In this document: positions 43,896-51,982 of the stretch, in pieces | Position numbering within the stretch: position 1 is the stretch's first letter | How the letters are laid out: each line of letters opens with the position of its first letter | Assembly: GCF_009789225.1 (NCBI RefSeq) | Contig: NZ_WSTA01000002.1 | Coordinates: 1 to 64,000, forward strand | DNA from: Agromyces seonyuensis | Lineage (GTDB): Bacteria > Actinomycetota > Actinomycetes > Actinomycetales > Microbacteriaceae | Direction of reading: 5' to 3' | DNA length: 64,000 nucleotides | The notes under the pieces: model-generated | Seen by the model: the letters and a program-made list of their open reading frames with translations, nothing else | What the model was told of the DNA's origin: nothing | Database searches by the model: none | Made by a program: the position numbers and the translations under genes

Positions 43896-45932
43896 TCATC
43901 GGAGGAACGCCGCCGCGACGCCGGAGTCGACCGGGATGTGCAGGCCGGTCGTGCGGCTGAGCTCGGGGCCGGTGAGCACGTAGACCGCGTCGGCGACGTT
44001 CTCGGGGACGACCTCGCGCTTGAGGATCGTGCGGTTCGCGTAGAACTGCCCGAGGTCCTCTTCCTTCACGCCGTAGGTCGCGGCGCGGTTCGCGCCCCAG
44101 CCGGCGGCGAAGATGCCCGAGCCGCGCACGACGCCGTCGGGGTTGATGCCGTTGACGCGCACGCCGTGCTCGCCGAGCTCGACCGCGAGGAGGCGCACCT
44201 GGTGCGCCTGGTCGGCCTTCGTCGCGGAGTACGCGATGTTGTTCGGGCCGGCGAAGACCGAGTTCTTCGAGGAGATGTAGATGACGTCGCCGCCCATCTG
44301 CTGCTCGATGAGGGCCTTCGCGGCGGCCTTCGCGACGAGGAACGAGCCCTTCGCCATCACGTCGTGCTGGAGGTCCCAGTCGGCCTCGGTGGTGTCGAGG
44401 AGCGACTTCGAGAGGGAGAGGCCGGCGTTGTTGACGACGAGGTCGATGCCGCCGAAGGCGAGCACGGTGGCGTCGATCGCGGCCTGCACGCCCGCGGCGT
44501 CCGCGACGTTCGCGGCGACGCCGATCGCCACGTCGGTGCCGCCGAGCTCGGCGGCCGAGGCCTGCGCCTTCGCCAGGTCGAGGTCGGCGACGACGACGCA
44601 CGCGCCCTCGGCCGCGAGGCGGGTCGCGATGGCCTTGCCGATGCCGGAGGCGGCGCCGGTGACGAACGCGATGCGGCCCTGATGGGTCTTCGGCTTCGGC
44701 ATCCGCTGGAGCTTGGCCTCCTCGAGGGCCCAGTACTCGATCGCGAACTTCTCGGCGTCGGAGATCGGCGTGTAGGTCGAGACCGACTCGGCGCCATGCA
44801 TGACGTTGATCGCGTTGACGTAGAACTCGCCGGCGACGCGGGCGGTCTGCTTGTTCGCGCCGAAGCTGAACATGCCCACGCCCGGCACGAGCACGATGAG
44901 CGGGTCGGCGCCGCGGATCGCGGGGGACTCGGCCGTCGCGTGGGCGTCGTAGTAGGCCTGGTAGTCGGCGCGGTACACCTCGTGCAGCTCCTGCAGGCGG
45001 GCGAGCTGGTCTTCGACGGATGCCGTCGCCGGCAGATCGAGGATCATCGGCTTGACCTTGGTGCGCAGGAAGTGGTCGGGGCAGCTCGTGCCGAGCGCCG
45101 CGAGCTCGGGCGCCCGCTCGGATGCCAGGAAGTCGAGCACGACCTCGGCATCGGTGTAGTGGCCGACCATGGGCTTGTCGGTCGACGCGAGGCCGCGGAT
45201 CGTCGGCGCGAGGGCGGCGGCGCGGGCGCGGCGCTCTTCCTCGGGCAGGGCCTCGAAGCCGGCGCGGACGCCGCCGAACGGATCGGCCGCGCCGTGCTCG
45301 GCGAGGTACGCCGCCGCGGTGTCGATGATCCAGCGCGAGTTGGCCTCGGCCTCCTCGGACGTGTCGCCCCACGCGGTGATGCCGTGGCCGCCGAGGATCG
45401 TGCCGATCGCCTGCGGGTTCGCGGCCTTGACGCCCGCGATGTCGAGCCCGAGCTGGAAGCCCGGGCGGCGCCAGGGCACCCACACGACCTTGTCGCCGAA
45501 GATCTTGCCCGTGAGCTCCTCGCCGTCGGCGGCCGTCGCGATCGCGATGCCCGAGTCGGGGTGGAGGTGGTCGACGTGCGCGGCATCCACGAGCCCGTGC
45601 ATGGCGGTGTCGATCGAAGGGGCCGCGCCGCCCTTGCCGTGCAGGCAGTAGTCGAACGCGGCGACCATCTCGTCCTCGCGGTCGAGGCCGGGGTAGACGT
45701 CGACGAGGGCGCGCATGCGGTCGAGGCGCAGCACGGCCAGGCCCGACTCGGTGAGCGTGCCGAGGTCGCCGCCCGAGCCCTTCACCCAGAGCAGCTCGAC
45801 GGGCTCGCCCGTGACCGGGTCGGTCGCGGTGCCCTTGGCGGACGTGTTGCCGCCCGCGTAGTTCGTGTTCTTCGGATCGGCGCCGAGGCGGTTCGAGCGG
45901 GCGATGAGCTCGGCGGCGGTGGGGTTCGTCAT
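43896..45932 (-). CDS. rhaEW: Bifunctional rhamnulose-1-phosphate aldolase / short-chain dehydrogenase
   Basis: This 678-residue fusion cleaves L-rhamnulose-1-phosphate to dihydroxyacetone phosphate and L-lactaldehyde and oxidises the aldehyde. The N-terminal part (to about 400) is a class II aldolase with NYAGGNTSAK, VKGSGGDLGTL and the zinc-site HVDHLHPDSG. The C-terminal part is an SDR with VTGAASGIGKAIA, NNAGLS and YSATK. This architecture is typical of rhamnose loci in actinobacteria, Bacillus and alpha-proteobacteria. Length is normal. It lies between repeat elements on both sides. Confidence 0.93.
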   Translation of the reverse strand: MTNPTAAELIARSNRLGADPKNTNYAGGNTSAKGTATDPVTGEPVELLWVKGSGGDLGTLTESGLAVLRLDRMRALVDVYPGLDREDEMVAAFDYCLHGKGGAAPSIDTAMHGLVDAAHVDHLHPDSGIAIATAADGEELTGKIFGDKVVWVPWRRPGFQLGLDIAGVKAANPQAIGTILGGHGITAWGDTSEEAEANSRWIIDTAAAYLAEHGAADPFGGVRAGFEALPEEERRARAAALAPTIRGLASTDKPMVGHYTDAEVVLDFLASERAPELAALGTSCPDHFLRTKVKPMILDLPATASVEDQLARLQELHEVYRADYQAYYDAHATAESPAIRGADPLIVLVPGVGMFSFGANKQTARVAGEFYVNAINVMHGAESVSTYTPISDAEKFAIEYWALEEAKLQRMPKPKTHQGRIAFVTGAASGIGKAIATRLAAEGACVVVADLDLAKAQASAAELGGTDVAIGVAANVADAAGVQAAIDATVLAFGGIDLVVNNAGLSLSKSLLDTTEADWDLQHDVMAKGSFLVAKAAAKALIEQQMGGDVIYISSKNSVFAGPNNIAYSATKADQAHQVRLLAVELGEHGVRVNGINPDGVVRGSGIFAAGWGANRAATYGVKEEDLGQFYANRTILKREVVPENVADAVYVLTGPELSRTTGLHIPVDSGVAAAFLR

Positions 45933-45986
45933 GAAAGTGGTCCTTCGATGCTTCGTTCGCGATGGATGCTTCGTGCAGCGGGTGTT

Positions 45987-46146
45987 CCGCCGGTCGAGTA
46001 GCGGCGGAGCCGCGTATCGAGACCTCGCAGGGTCCTCGCGGGGGTCTCGATACGCTTCGCTACTCGACCGGCGGAAGGGCGACGGCGCTTCGCGCCGGCT
46101 CGACCGGCGGAGGAGCGACGGCGCTTCGCGCCGGCTCGACCGGCGG
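45987..46146. repeat. Repeat element between the aldolase and isomerase genes
   Basis: The outer ends CCGCCGGTCGAG (45987-45998) and CTCGACCGGCGG (46135-46146) are perfect inverted repeats. Inside is the GTCGAGTAGCG/CGTATCGAGACC and GGTCTCGATACG/GCTACTCGACC pair. A 36-bp direct repeat (GACGGCGCTTCGCGCCGGCT-type) follows, in two copies. The isomerase stop codon lies only 6 bp outside. Confidence 0.8.
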
Positions 46147-46151
46147 GAAGC

Positions 46152-47318
46152 TCACGCGCCCCAGCCCGCCTGGGTGCCGCCGACGCGCTCCGCGGAGACG
46201 CGGGCGAGATAGCCCGAGTCGGCGAAGGCGCGCATCGGGTCGGCCGGGAGGCCGCGGGACTCGCGCCACTCGGCGAGGGCGGGGCGGACGTCGGTGTAGA
46301 AGGCATCCATGAAGACGCGGTTGGCCTCGAGCACGTCGCCGGAGACCTGGGCGGCGCGCAGCGCCTCGTCATCCACGAGCAGGGCGCGGGCCGTCATCTC
46401 CTGGACGTTCAGCACCGAGCGGATCTGGCCCGGGATCTTGTCTTCGACGTTGTGGCACTGGTCGAGCATGAACGCGACGTCGGGGTTGTTCAGGCCGCCG
46501 CCGCGCAGCACCTCGTAGATGATGCGGAAGAGCTGGAACGGGTCGGCGGCGCCCACGATGAGGTCGTCGTCGGCGTAGAAGCGCGAGTTGAAGTCGAACG
46601 AGCCGAGCTTGCCGAGGCGCAGCAGCTGCATGACGATGAACTCGATGTTCGTGCCGGGGGCGTGGTGGCCGGTGTCGAGGCAGACCATGGCCTGCTCGCC
46701 GAGGGCGGCGACCTGGGCGTAGCTCGTGCCCCAGTCCGGCACGTCGGTGTGGTAGAACGCCGGCTCGAAGAACTTGTACTCGAGCACGAGGCGCTGCTCG
46801 TCGCCGAGGCGCGCGTAGATCTCCTGGAGGGACTCCTGCAGGCGGTCCTGGCGGCCGCGGAGGTCGGCCTGGCCCGGGTAGTTCGAGCCCTCGGCGAGCC
46901 AGATCTTCAGGTCGCGCGAACCGGTCGCGTGCATGATGTCGATGCACTCGAAGTGGTGGTCGATCGCCTTGCGGCGCACGGCCGGGTCCTCGTGAGTGAG
47001 GGCGCCGAACTTGTAGTCCTCGTCCTGGAACGTGTTCGAGTTGATCGTGCCGAGGGCGACGCCCAAGTCCTCCGCGTGCTTGCGCAGGTCGTCGTAGGAG
47101 TCGACCTTGTCCCACGGGATGTGCAGTGCGACGCTCGGCGCGAGCGCGGTGTAGCGGTGCACCTGGGCGGCGTCCGCGATCTTCTCGTAAGGGTCGCGCG
47201 GGGTGCCGGGCGTCGTGAAGACGCGGAAGCGGGTGCCCGAGTTGCCGAACGCCCAGGAGGGCAGCTCGATGGCCTGGGCTTCGAGCTGCTGACTGACGTC
47301 GTCGGTGAAGGTCGTCAT
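46152..47318 (-). CDS. rhaI: L-rhamnose isomerase (non-RhaA, Pseudomonas stutzeri-like type)
   Basis: This 388-residue TIM-barrel enzyme converts L-rhamnose to L-rhamnulose with a divalent metal. It resembles the P. stutzeri-type isomerase with broad sugar range rather than E. coli RhaA. Family blocks are VALHIPWDKV, the metal-site region LEYKFFEPAFYHTDVPDWGTS, CLDTGHHAPGTNIEF and SFDFNSRFYADDDL. A His in MLDQCHN is also conserved. It starts 64 bp after the mutarotase gene on the same strand and is probably co-transcribed with it. Confidence 0.93.
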   Translation of the reverse strand: MTTFTDDVSQQLEAQAIELPSWAFGNSGTRFRVFTTPGTPRDPYEKIADAAQVHRYTALAPSVALHIPWDKVDSYDDLRKHAEDLGVALGTINSNTFQDEDYKFGALTHEDPAVRRKAIDHHFECIDIMHATGSRDLKIWLAEGSNYPGQADLRGRQDRLQESLQEIYARLGDEQRLVLEYKFFEPAFYHTDVPDWGTSYAQVAALGEQAMVCLDTGHHAPGTNIEFIVMQLLRLGKLGSFDFNSRFYADDDLIVGAADPFQLFRIIYEVLRGGGLNNPDVAFMLDQCHNVEDKIPGQIRSVLNVQEMTARALLVDDEALRAAQVSGDVLEANRVFMDAFYTDVRPALAEWRESRGLPADPMRAFADSGYLARVSAERVGGTQAGWGA

Positions 47319-47382
47319 GATCGTCGCTTTCGTGTAGGTAGTGCGGGTCGGTCGGTCGGGGAGGTCGACGCGGGGCCGACGG

Positions 47383-47778
47383 TCAGTGGGGCGGTTCGGT
47401 CGGAGCGGGCGCGTCGTCGGCGAGCGCCGCGAGCTGGTCTTCGAGGTGGAACACCTCGGTCAGACGGAGGAAACCCTCGTCGGGCGGCACATCGAGATCG
47501 ACGAAGAATTCGCCCATCTCGGTCTGCCAGCGCTCGTTGACCTCGGTCTGCGCCATGGCGGCCTGCGCATCCGCGATCGACGGCGTCTCGACGTAGCCGA
47601 TGAGCAGACCGTCCTCGCGGAGGAAGAGGGAGTAGTTGTTCCACCCCGTGCGCTTGAGGGCGACGAGCATGTCCGGCCAGACGGCCGCGTGACGCTGCCG
47701 GTACTCGGCGATGCGGTCGGGTTTGACCTGCAGCTGGAAGCAGACGCGCTCCATCGCGGCGTCCGTGCGTTCGCTCAT
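47383..47778 (-). CDS. rhaM: L-rhamnose mutarotase
   Basis: RhaM interconverts the alpha and beta forms of L-rhamnose to speed isomerisation. The 131-residue protein has the ferredoxin-like RhaM pattern: VCFQLQVKPDRIAEYRQRHAAVWPDML (read as its key H and W positions), then NYSLFLREDGLLIGY, and a central ERWQTEM. The C-terminal tail is Pro-rich. The ATG at 47778 lies 22 bp after a LacI-type operator, so this is the first gene of a rhaM-I-EW-B transcription unit. Confidence 0.92.
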   Translation of the reverse strand: MSERTDAAMERVCFQLQVKPDRIAEYRQRHAAVWPDMLVALKRTGWNNYSLFLREDGLLIGYVETPSIADAQAAMAQTEVNERWQTEMGEFFVDLDVPPDEGFLRLTEVFHLEDQLAALADDAPAPTEPPH

Positions 47779-47800
47779 CGTCGAGCCCTTTCTGTCTGAA

Positions 47801-47812
47801 TGAATCGTTTCA
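47801..47812 (-). promoter_or_regulatory. LacI-type operator TGAATCGTTTCA upstream of rhaM
   Basis: A 12-bp CG-centred near-palindrome lies 23-34 bp upstream of rhaM. It closely matches the perfect site TGAATCGATTCA before the rhamnose ABC transporter operon at 54.58 kb. The same LacI protein (54791-55837) probably controls both. Confidence 0.65.
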
Positions 47813-47865
47813 AAGCGTAACCCGATCCGGGAGCCCCTGCAACCCGGCGAGCTCGGCGCGAGTCC

Positions 47866-48186
47866 TCAGCCGACGACGCCGCGCCGCTCGTCTCCGAGCG
47901 GGACGGCGTCGAGGAACCACACGTCGTACGGCCTGACGAGCAAGCCGTCGTTGAGCTCGTTCAGGCGCGCGAGCGCTGCGCCGGCCGCATGGGCATCGAG
48001 TTCCTCCCGTGAGGACCACCGTTCCACCATGACGACCGTGTCGCCGCCGAGTTCGAGGTGCGCCGCGTACAGTTCGCAACCCGGCTCGGCGTGGACGAGC
48101 GGCGAGACCTCGCGGAAGGACTCGATGACCTGCGCGCCCAGTCCGGGCTTCGCCTGGAGCACGGCGACCACGCTGACGGCGGACAC
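47866..48186 (-). CDS. Antibiotic-biosynthesis-monooxygenase-fold (ABM) protein
   Basis: This 106-residue protein has the dimeric alpha-beta ABM fold: VVAVLQAKPGLGAQVIESF, then HAEPGCELYAAH and MVERWSSREELDAHAAG. Members include the quinol monooxygenase YgiN and small isomerase-like proteins. Its start GTG lies directly after the stop of the isomerase-like gene, so it belongs to the rhamnose locus. Since the fold is shared with sugar mutarotases, a sugar-anomer or lactone-related role is possible. This is inference. Confidence 0.8.
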   Translation of the reverse strand: MSAVSVVAVLQAKPGLGAQVIESFREVSPLVHAEPGCELYAAHLELGGDTVVMVERWSSREELDAHAAGAALARLNELNDGLLVRPYDVWFLDAVPLGDERRGVVG

Positions 48187-48187
48187 C

Positions 48188-49633
48188 TCACACCTGCCGG
48201 AAGTCGATGCCGAGCAGCGACGCCGCCGCGCGGTAGTCGCCCGCCCGGTGCCCGAGCGAGAGCGACCAGTGGTGGCCGATGCCGGTCGCCGACCATTCGT
48301 CGACCCACTCGCCGGGGTCGCGCCCGAAGTCGACCCGGCTCGTCGTGTTGCCGATCGCGAGCAGCGGTCCCGGCACCACTGTGCCCTCGGAGGCCACGAA
48401 CGACAACGCGCCGTCGCGATCCTGGCCGAGACCGAGGAGCGTCACCGGTCCGGCCTGCACGTCGAACTCGACCGAGACGCCCCAGCCGCGCTTGCCGTGG
48501 TAGACGCCGAGCCCGCGCAGGAGCGGGTCGCGGCTCGACACGGCGAGGTGCGCCGGACCGTCGTGGCCCATCTCGACGACGTCGTCCTCGAAGTTCAACG
48601 CCTGGATCTCGCAGAACGAGCCGCCGGCGCCGACGACCTGCGTCGCGAGCTGCGCGACCGTCGTGCGGAGCTCGTACTCGCCGGTCGTCGGGATCCCGCG
48701 GCCGGTCAGGAGCGACGCGCCGAGGATCATGCCGGCACCGAGTCGCTCGTGCTGCTCGCCGGCGAGGCCGCGGTGGTAGTACGCGAGCGAGTCGAGGTCG
48801 AAGTCCTCGACGAGCCGGTCGAGGCCGACCGAGACCCGCGCGCCCCACTCGAAGTCCGCTTCCTGCACGGTCTCGTCGAGCGTGAAGATCTCCCGAGCCA
48901 GCGTCATGCGCTCCGCGGTCTGGGCGTCGGTGACCTCCTCGACCCGCACGCGGAGGTCGTCGAACTCCAGCACCTCGACGTGCGAGCCGAACGTCGTCGG
49001 CAGCAGGGTGAGGTCGGTCGAGACGTCGAGCATGCCCGGGTAGAGGTGGCCCATCAGGCCGTGGCGCGCGTGGCGCAGCGCGGCACGCACATGGGCCGCG
49101 TTGATCCAGCGTTCGATGCGCGTCCAGGCCGACTCCTGGCGCAGCCACCCCGAGACCGAGCGGAACGGGATGCCCGCTCGGCGGAAGACGTTGCCGACCT
49201 CGGGCACCGGGCACTGCCCGCAGTAGGCGAGCCACTGGCCGGTGTCGAATGCCGCGTGGTCCATCTTCTCGGTGGGCTGCAGGTCGATGACGAGCACCGG
49301 GGTGTTCGTGCGCTGGGCGATCGGCAGCACCATCGACGACGTCAGGTACGTCGTGAGGAAGAGCACGATGAGGTCGCAGTCGGCCTGGCGCAGCCGCTCG
49401 GCCGCGACGACGCCCTCGGGGGCGTCGGAGATGAACCCGACGTCGGTGACCTCGGCGTCCATCGCCTGGAAGCGCGACGAGACGTATCGAGCCGACTCCC
49501 GCAGTTGCGGCAGCAGGTCTGGGAACTGGGGCCAGTAGGTGCCGAGGCCGCCGGCGACGAGCCCGATGCGGGGCTTGCGCCGGGTTTTCGGGGGCAGGAG
49601 CGCGCTGACGCTCGCTGCAGCAGGGGTGTCCAT
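48188..49633 (-). CDS. L-fucose/L-arabinose isomerase family protein
   Basis: This 481-residue protein has the FucI/AraA-type N-terminal Rossmann-like domain (KPRIGLVAGGLGTYWPQFPDL). A long middle domain includes LFLTTYLTSSMVLPIAQRTNTPVLVIDLQP. Possible metal residues lie in FEWGARVSVGLDRLV and TTGEYELRTTVAQLA, and in VEMGHDGPAHLAV. The rhamnose locus already has a dedicated isomerase, so this may serve another 6-deoxy or pentose sugar or an epimerisation. The ATG has a GAAGGAC site. A hairpin separates it from the binding-protein gene upstream. Confidence 0.82.
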   Translation of the reverse strand: MDTPAAASVSALLPPKTRRKPRIGLVAGGLGTYWPQFPDLLPQLRESARYVSSRFQAMDAEVTDVGFISDAPEGVVAAERLRQADCDLIVLFLTTYLTSSMVLPIAQRTNTPVLVIDLQPTEKMDHAAFDTGQWLAYCGQCPVPEVGNVFRRAGIPFRSVSGWLRQESAWTRIERWINAAHVRAALRHARHGLMGHLYPGMLDVSTDLTLLPTTFGSHVEVLEFDDLRVRVEEVTDAQTAERMTLAREIFTLDETVQEADFEWGARVSVGLDRLVEDFDLDSLAYYHRGLAGEQHERLGAGMILGASLLTGRGIPTTGEYELRTTVAQLATQVVGAGGSFCEIQALNFEDDVVEMGHDGPAHLAVSSRDPLLRGLGVYHGKRGWGVSVEFDVQAGPVTLLGLGQDRDGALSFVASEGTVVPGPLLAIGNTTSRVDFGRDPGEWVDEWSATGIGHHWSLSLGHRAGDYRAAASLLGIDFRQV

Positions 49634-49737
49634 GTGAGTCCTTCGATCCGGTGCTGTCGGTGGATTCCACGGCTGCGTTCGGGCGCGATCACCCGGTGCA
49701 GCCGTCGAAACGATCGGCAGCGGGATCGGGGGAGGGA

Positions 49738-49770
49738 GCGGATGCCCCGGCGCAGCGCCGGGGCATCCGC
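49738..49770 (-). terminator. Hairpin after the rhamnose-binding protein gene
   Basis: The 16-nt arms 49738-49753 and 49755-49770 are exact complements around one base (effective loop 3-5 nt). The outer part is GCGGATGCC/GGCATCCGC. It lies 10 bp past the stop of the binding-protein gene and before the isomerase-like gene. It probably ends or trims the transporter transcript so that the two parts are made at different levels. Confidence 0.75.
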
Positions 49771-49779
49771 CCGGGTCGA

Positions 49780-50838
49780 CTAGAAGTCGTAGTCGTCGAT
49801 GTTGTCGGCGTCGAAGACGGTCGGCGGACCGACGATCACGATGCCGTCCGCTCCGACCTCGCGCTCGCCGAGGTCGCCGGCCTCGAACGTGTCGCCTTCG
49901 GCGCCCGTGATGTCGCCGTCGGCCAGCGCCTTGCCGGCGAAGGCCGCGACGTAGCCGAGCTGCGCCGGGTCCCACAGCGCGAACTCGGTGACGGTGCCGT
50001 CCTTGACGAACGGACGCATCTCGTTCGGCAGACCGAGGCCCGTCAGCGCGACCTTGCCCTTGTACTCCGAGGTCGAGAGGTAGCGGGCGGTGGCGGCGAT
50101 GCCGACCGTCGTGGGCGAGATGATGCCCTTGAGGTCGGGGTAGGCCTGCATCAGGCCCTGGGCCTCCTGGAACGACTTGGTGTCGTCGTCGTCGCCGTAG
50201 ACCTTCGCGACCAGCTCGATGTCGGGGTAGTTCGCGGCGAGGTCCTCCTCCATGTACTTGATCCACTCGTTCTGGTTCGTCGCGTTCGCCGTCGCCGACA
50301 GGATCGCGATCTGGCCCGAGCCGCCGATCTGCTCGGCGATGAGCTTGGTCTGGATCAGCGCGACGTCCTTGGCGACGACCTGGCTGATGAAGACGTCGCG
50401 GCAGTCGGGGTTCGTGTCGGAGTCGAACGCCACGATCTTGGCGCCGCCCGAACGGGCCTCCTCGAGCGCGGAGCAGACCGCATCGGGGTCGTTCGCCGCG
50501 ATCACGATGACGTTCGTGCCCGCCTGCGTCTCGGCGTTGATGAACGAGACCTGGCTCGAAGCGCTCGCGTCGAGCGGGCCGACGACCTCGCTCGAGGCGA
50601 AGCCCGCGGCGTCCGCGCCCTCTTCGCCGCCGCCGAGGACGACGTCGGTGTAGGGGTTGTTGAGCTGCTTGGGGATGAACGTGATGGTCTGGCTGCCGTC
50701 GGCGCCGGAGCCCCCGTCAGATCCGGAGTCACCGGCGGCGCAGCCGGTGGCGATGAGCGCGACGGTCGCGGTCACCGCGGCGAACGTCGCGATGCGACGG
50801 GCTCGGCGGCCCCCCGCGCGGTTGCGGAACAACTCCAT
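49780..50838 (-). CDS. rhaS: Rhamnose ABC transporter substrate-binding lipoprotein
   Basis: This 352-residue lipoprotein has a signal ending LIATGC with lipidated Cys33. A periplasmic-binding-protein type I fold follows (ITFIPKQLNNPYTDVV, then VIVIAANDPDAVCSALEEA). The pattern matches RhaS, the binding protein of the CUT2-type rhamnose importer, and later segments SPTTVGIAATARYL and ALTGLGLPNEM fit. It lies next to two permeases and a double ATPase in the usual order, in a locus with all rhamnose catabolic enzymes, so the substrate is well supported. Confidence 0.92.
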   Translation of the reverse strand: MELFRNRAGGRRARRIATFAAVTATVALIATGCAAGDSGSDGGSGADGSQTITFIPKQLNNPYTDVVLGGGEEGADAAGFASSEVVGPLDASASSQVSFINAETQAGTNVIVIAANDPDAVCSALEEARSGGAKIVAFDSDTNPDCRDVFISQVVAKDVALIQTKLIAEQIGGSGQIAILSATANATNQNEWIKYMEEDLAANYPDIELVAKVYGDDDDTKSFQEAQGLMQAYPDLKGIISPTTVGIAATARYLSTSEYKGKVALTGLGLPNEMRPFVKDGTVTEFALWDPAQLGYVAAFAGKALADGDITGAEGDTFEAGDLGEREVGADGIVIVGPPTVFDADNIDDYDF

Positions 50839-50902
50839 TGTTTCTTCCTTTCATCGTGCGCCGGGTGCGTGGCGCGTGGTGGTCCCGAGGCCGGAGCGCT
50901 GG

Positions 50903-51982
50903 CTAGGCCTGAGGGAGGGAGCGCCGAAGGCGCTGATCATGGCGCCGTCGCCGGATGGCGTCGGCGATGCTCGGGGTGATGACGGACGCGATCAGCAGGG
51001 TGCCCGTCACGATGATGAGGACGACGTCGGAGACCCGGCCGAGGCGCAGGGCGTAGTTGATCGTGCCGATGAGCAGCACGCCGGCGACGACGCCGGGGAT
51101 CGAGCCCTTGCCGCCGAAGATCGACACGCCGCCGAGCAGCACCGCCGCGATCACCGCGAGTTCGAGGCCGCTCGCGTTGTCCGAACGGGCGCTCGAGTAG
51201 CGCAGCGTCCAGAAGATGCCGGCGAGCGCCGAGACGCCGCCGGAGGCGACGTAGAGCCAGAACTTCGATCGCGCGACGTGGATGCCGACGAAGCGGGCGG
51301 CCTCGGGGCTGTAGCCGAGGGCGTAGAGGCCGCGGCCGAACGGGGTGAAGTGGAGCACCACGCCGAACGCCAGCACGATGATCACCACGCCGATCATGAC
51401 GGTCGGGATGCCCGTGGCGCCGAGCTTCGAGGTGAAGAACCCGGTCAGCTCCGGCGGGAAGTTCGCGACCGCATTGTCGCCGATGACGACGAGCGCGAGT
51501 CCGCGGAAGAGGGCGAGCGTGCCGATCGTGACGGCGAGCGACGGCAGCCCGATCACGGCGACGAGGAAGCCGTTGAATGCGCCCGCGACGAGGCCGATCA
51601 CGACGCCGAGCACGAGCACGAGGCCGATGTCGAAGCCCGCCTGCCAGAGCACGCCGATGCTGGCGCTCGTGAGGCCCGCGATCGAGGCGACCGAGAGGTC
51701 GATCTCGCCCGTGATGATGATGAGCGTCATCGGCATGGCGATGAGCAGCACCGGGATGACGTCGAGCAGGAGGAAGCCCGTCGTCACGGGCGACGCGAAC
51801 CGGGGGACCGAGATCATGGCGACGACGATCGTCGCGATGAGCGCGTAGATCATGATGGCGTCGCGCCCGAGCAGGATGCGGCTCCAGCCGGTGCGCCCGC
51901 GCGGCTCGTCGCGGAGCGTCTTCGTCGTGTCGGCGCTCAGCACCGAGGTCGCGGTCGATTCCTTCGTGTTCGTCTCAGACAT
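50903..51982 (-). CDS. rhaQ: Rhamnose ABC transporter permease (second, RhaQ/RhaP type)
   Basis: This 359-residue CUT2 permease has about ten membrane helices from residue 45 onward. It carries the family block TGEIDLSVASIAGLTSASIGV and the C-terminal AVIAAVLLGGVSIFGGKGSIPG loop, which contacts the ATPase. The first 35 residues are polar and cytoplasmic. The ATG lies 8 bp inside the end of the first permease gene, so translation is coupled. The RhaP/RhaQ names are assigned by order and are interchangeable. Confidence 0.9.
   Translation of the reverse strand: MSETNTKESTATSVLSADTTKTLRDEPRGRTGWSRILLGRDAIMIYALIATIVVAMISVPRFASPVTTGFLLLDVIPVLLIAMPMTLIIITGEIDLSVASIAGLTSASIGVLWQAGFDIGLVLVLGVVIGLVAGAFNGFLVAVIGLPSLAVTIGTLALFRGLALVVIGDNAVANFPPELTGFFTSKLGATGIPTVMIGVVIIVLAFGVVLHFTPFGRGLYALGYSPEAARFVGIHVARSKFWLYVASGGVSALAGIFWTLRYSSARSDNASGLELAVIAAVLLGGVSIFGGKGSIPGVVAGVLLIGTINYALRLGRVSDVVLIIVTGTLLIASVITPSIADAIRRRRHDQRLRRSLPQA

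Noticed and set aside
43732-45483. A 583-residue minus-strand frame overlapping the aldolase gene
   Set aside because: It lies in the wrong frame of the conserved aldolase-dehydrogenase and ends in repeat DNA; composition is Arg-rich and without domains.
41981-46146. The repeats as insertion sequences
   Set aside because: Elements are 140-330 bp, contain no transposase frame, and no target-site duplication could be recognised. A non-autonomous or REP-like nature is more likely.
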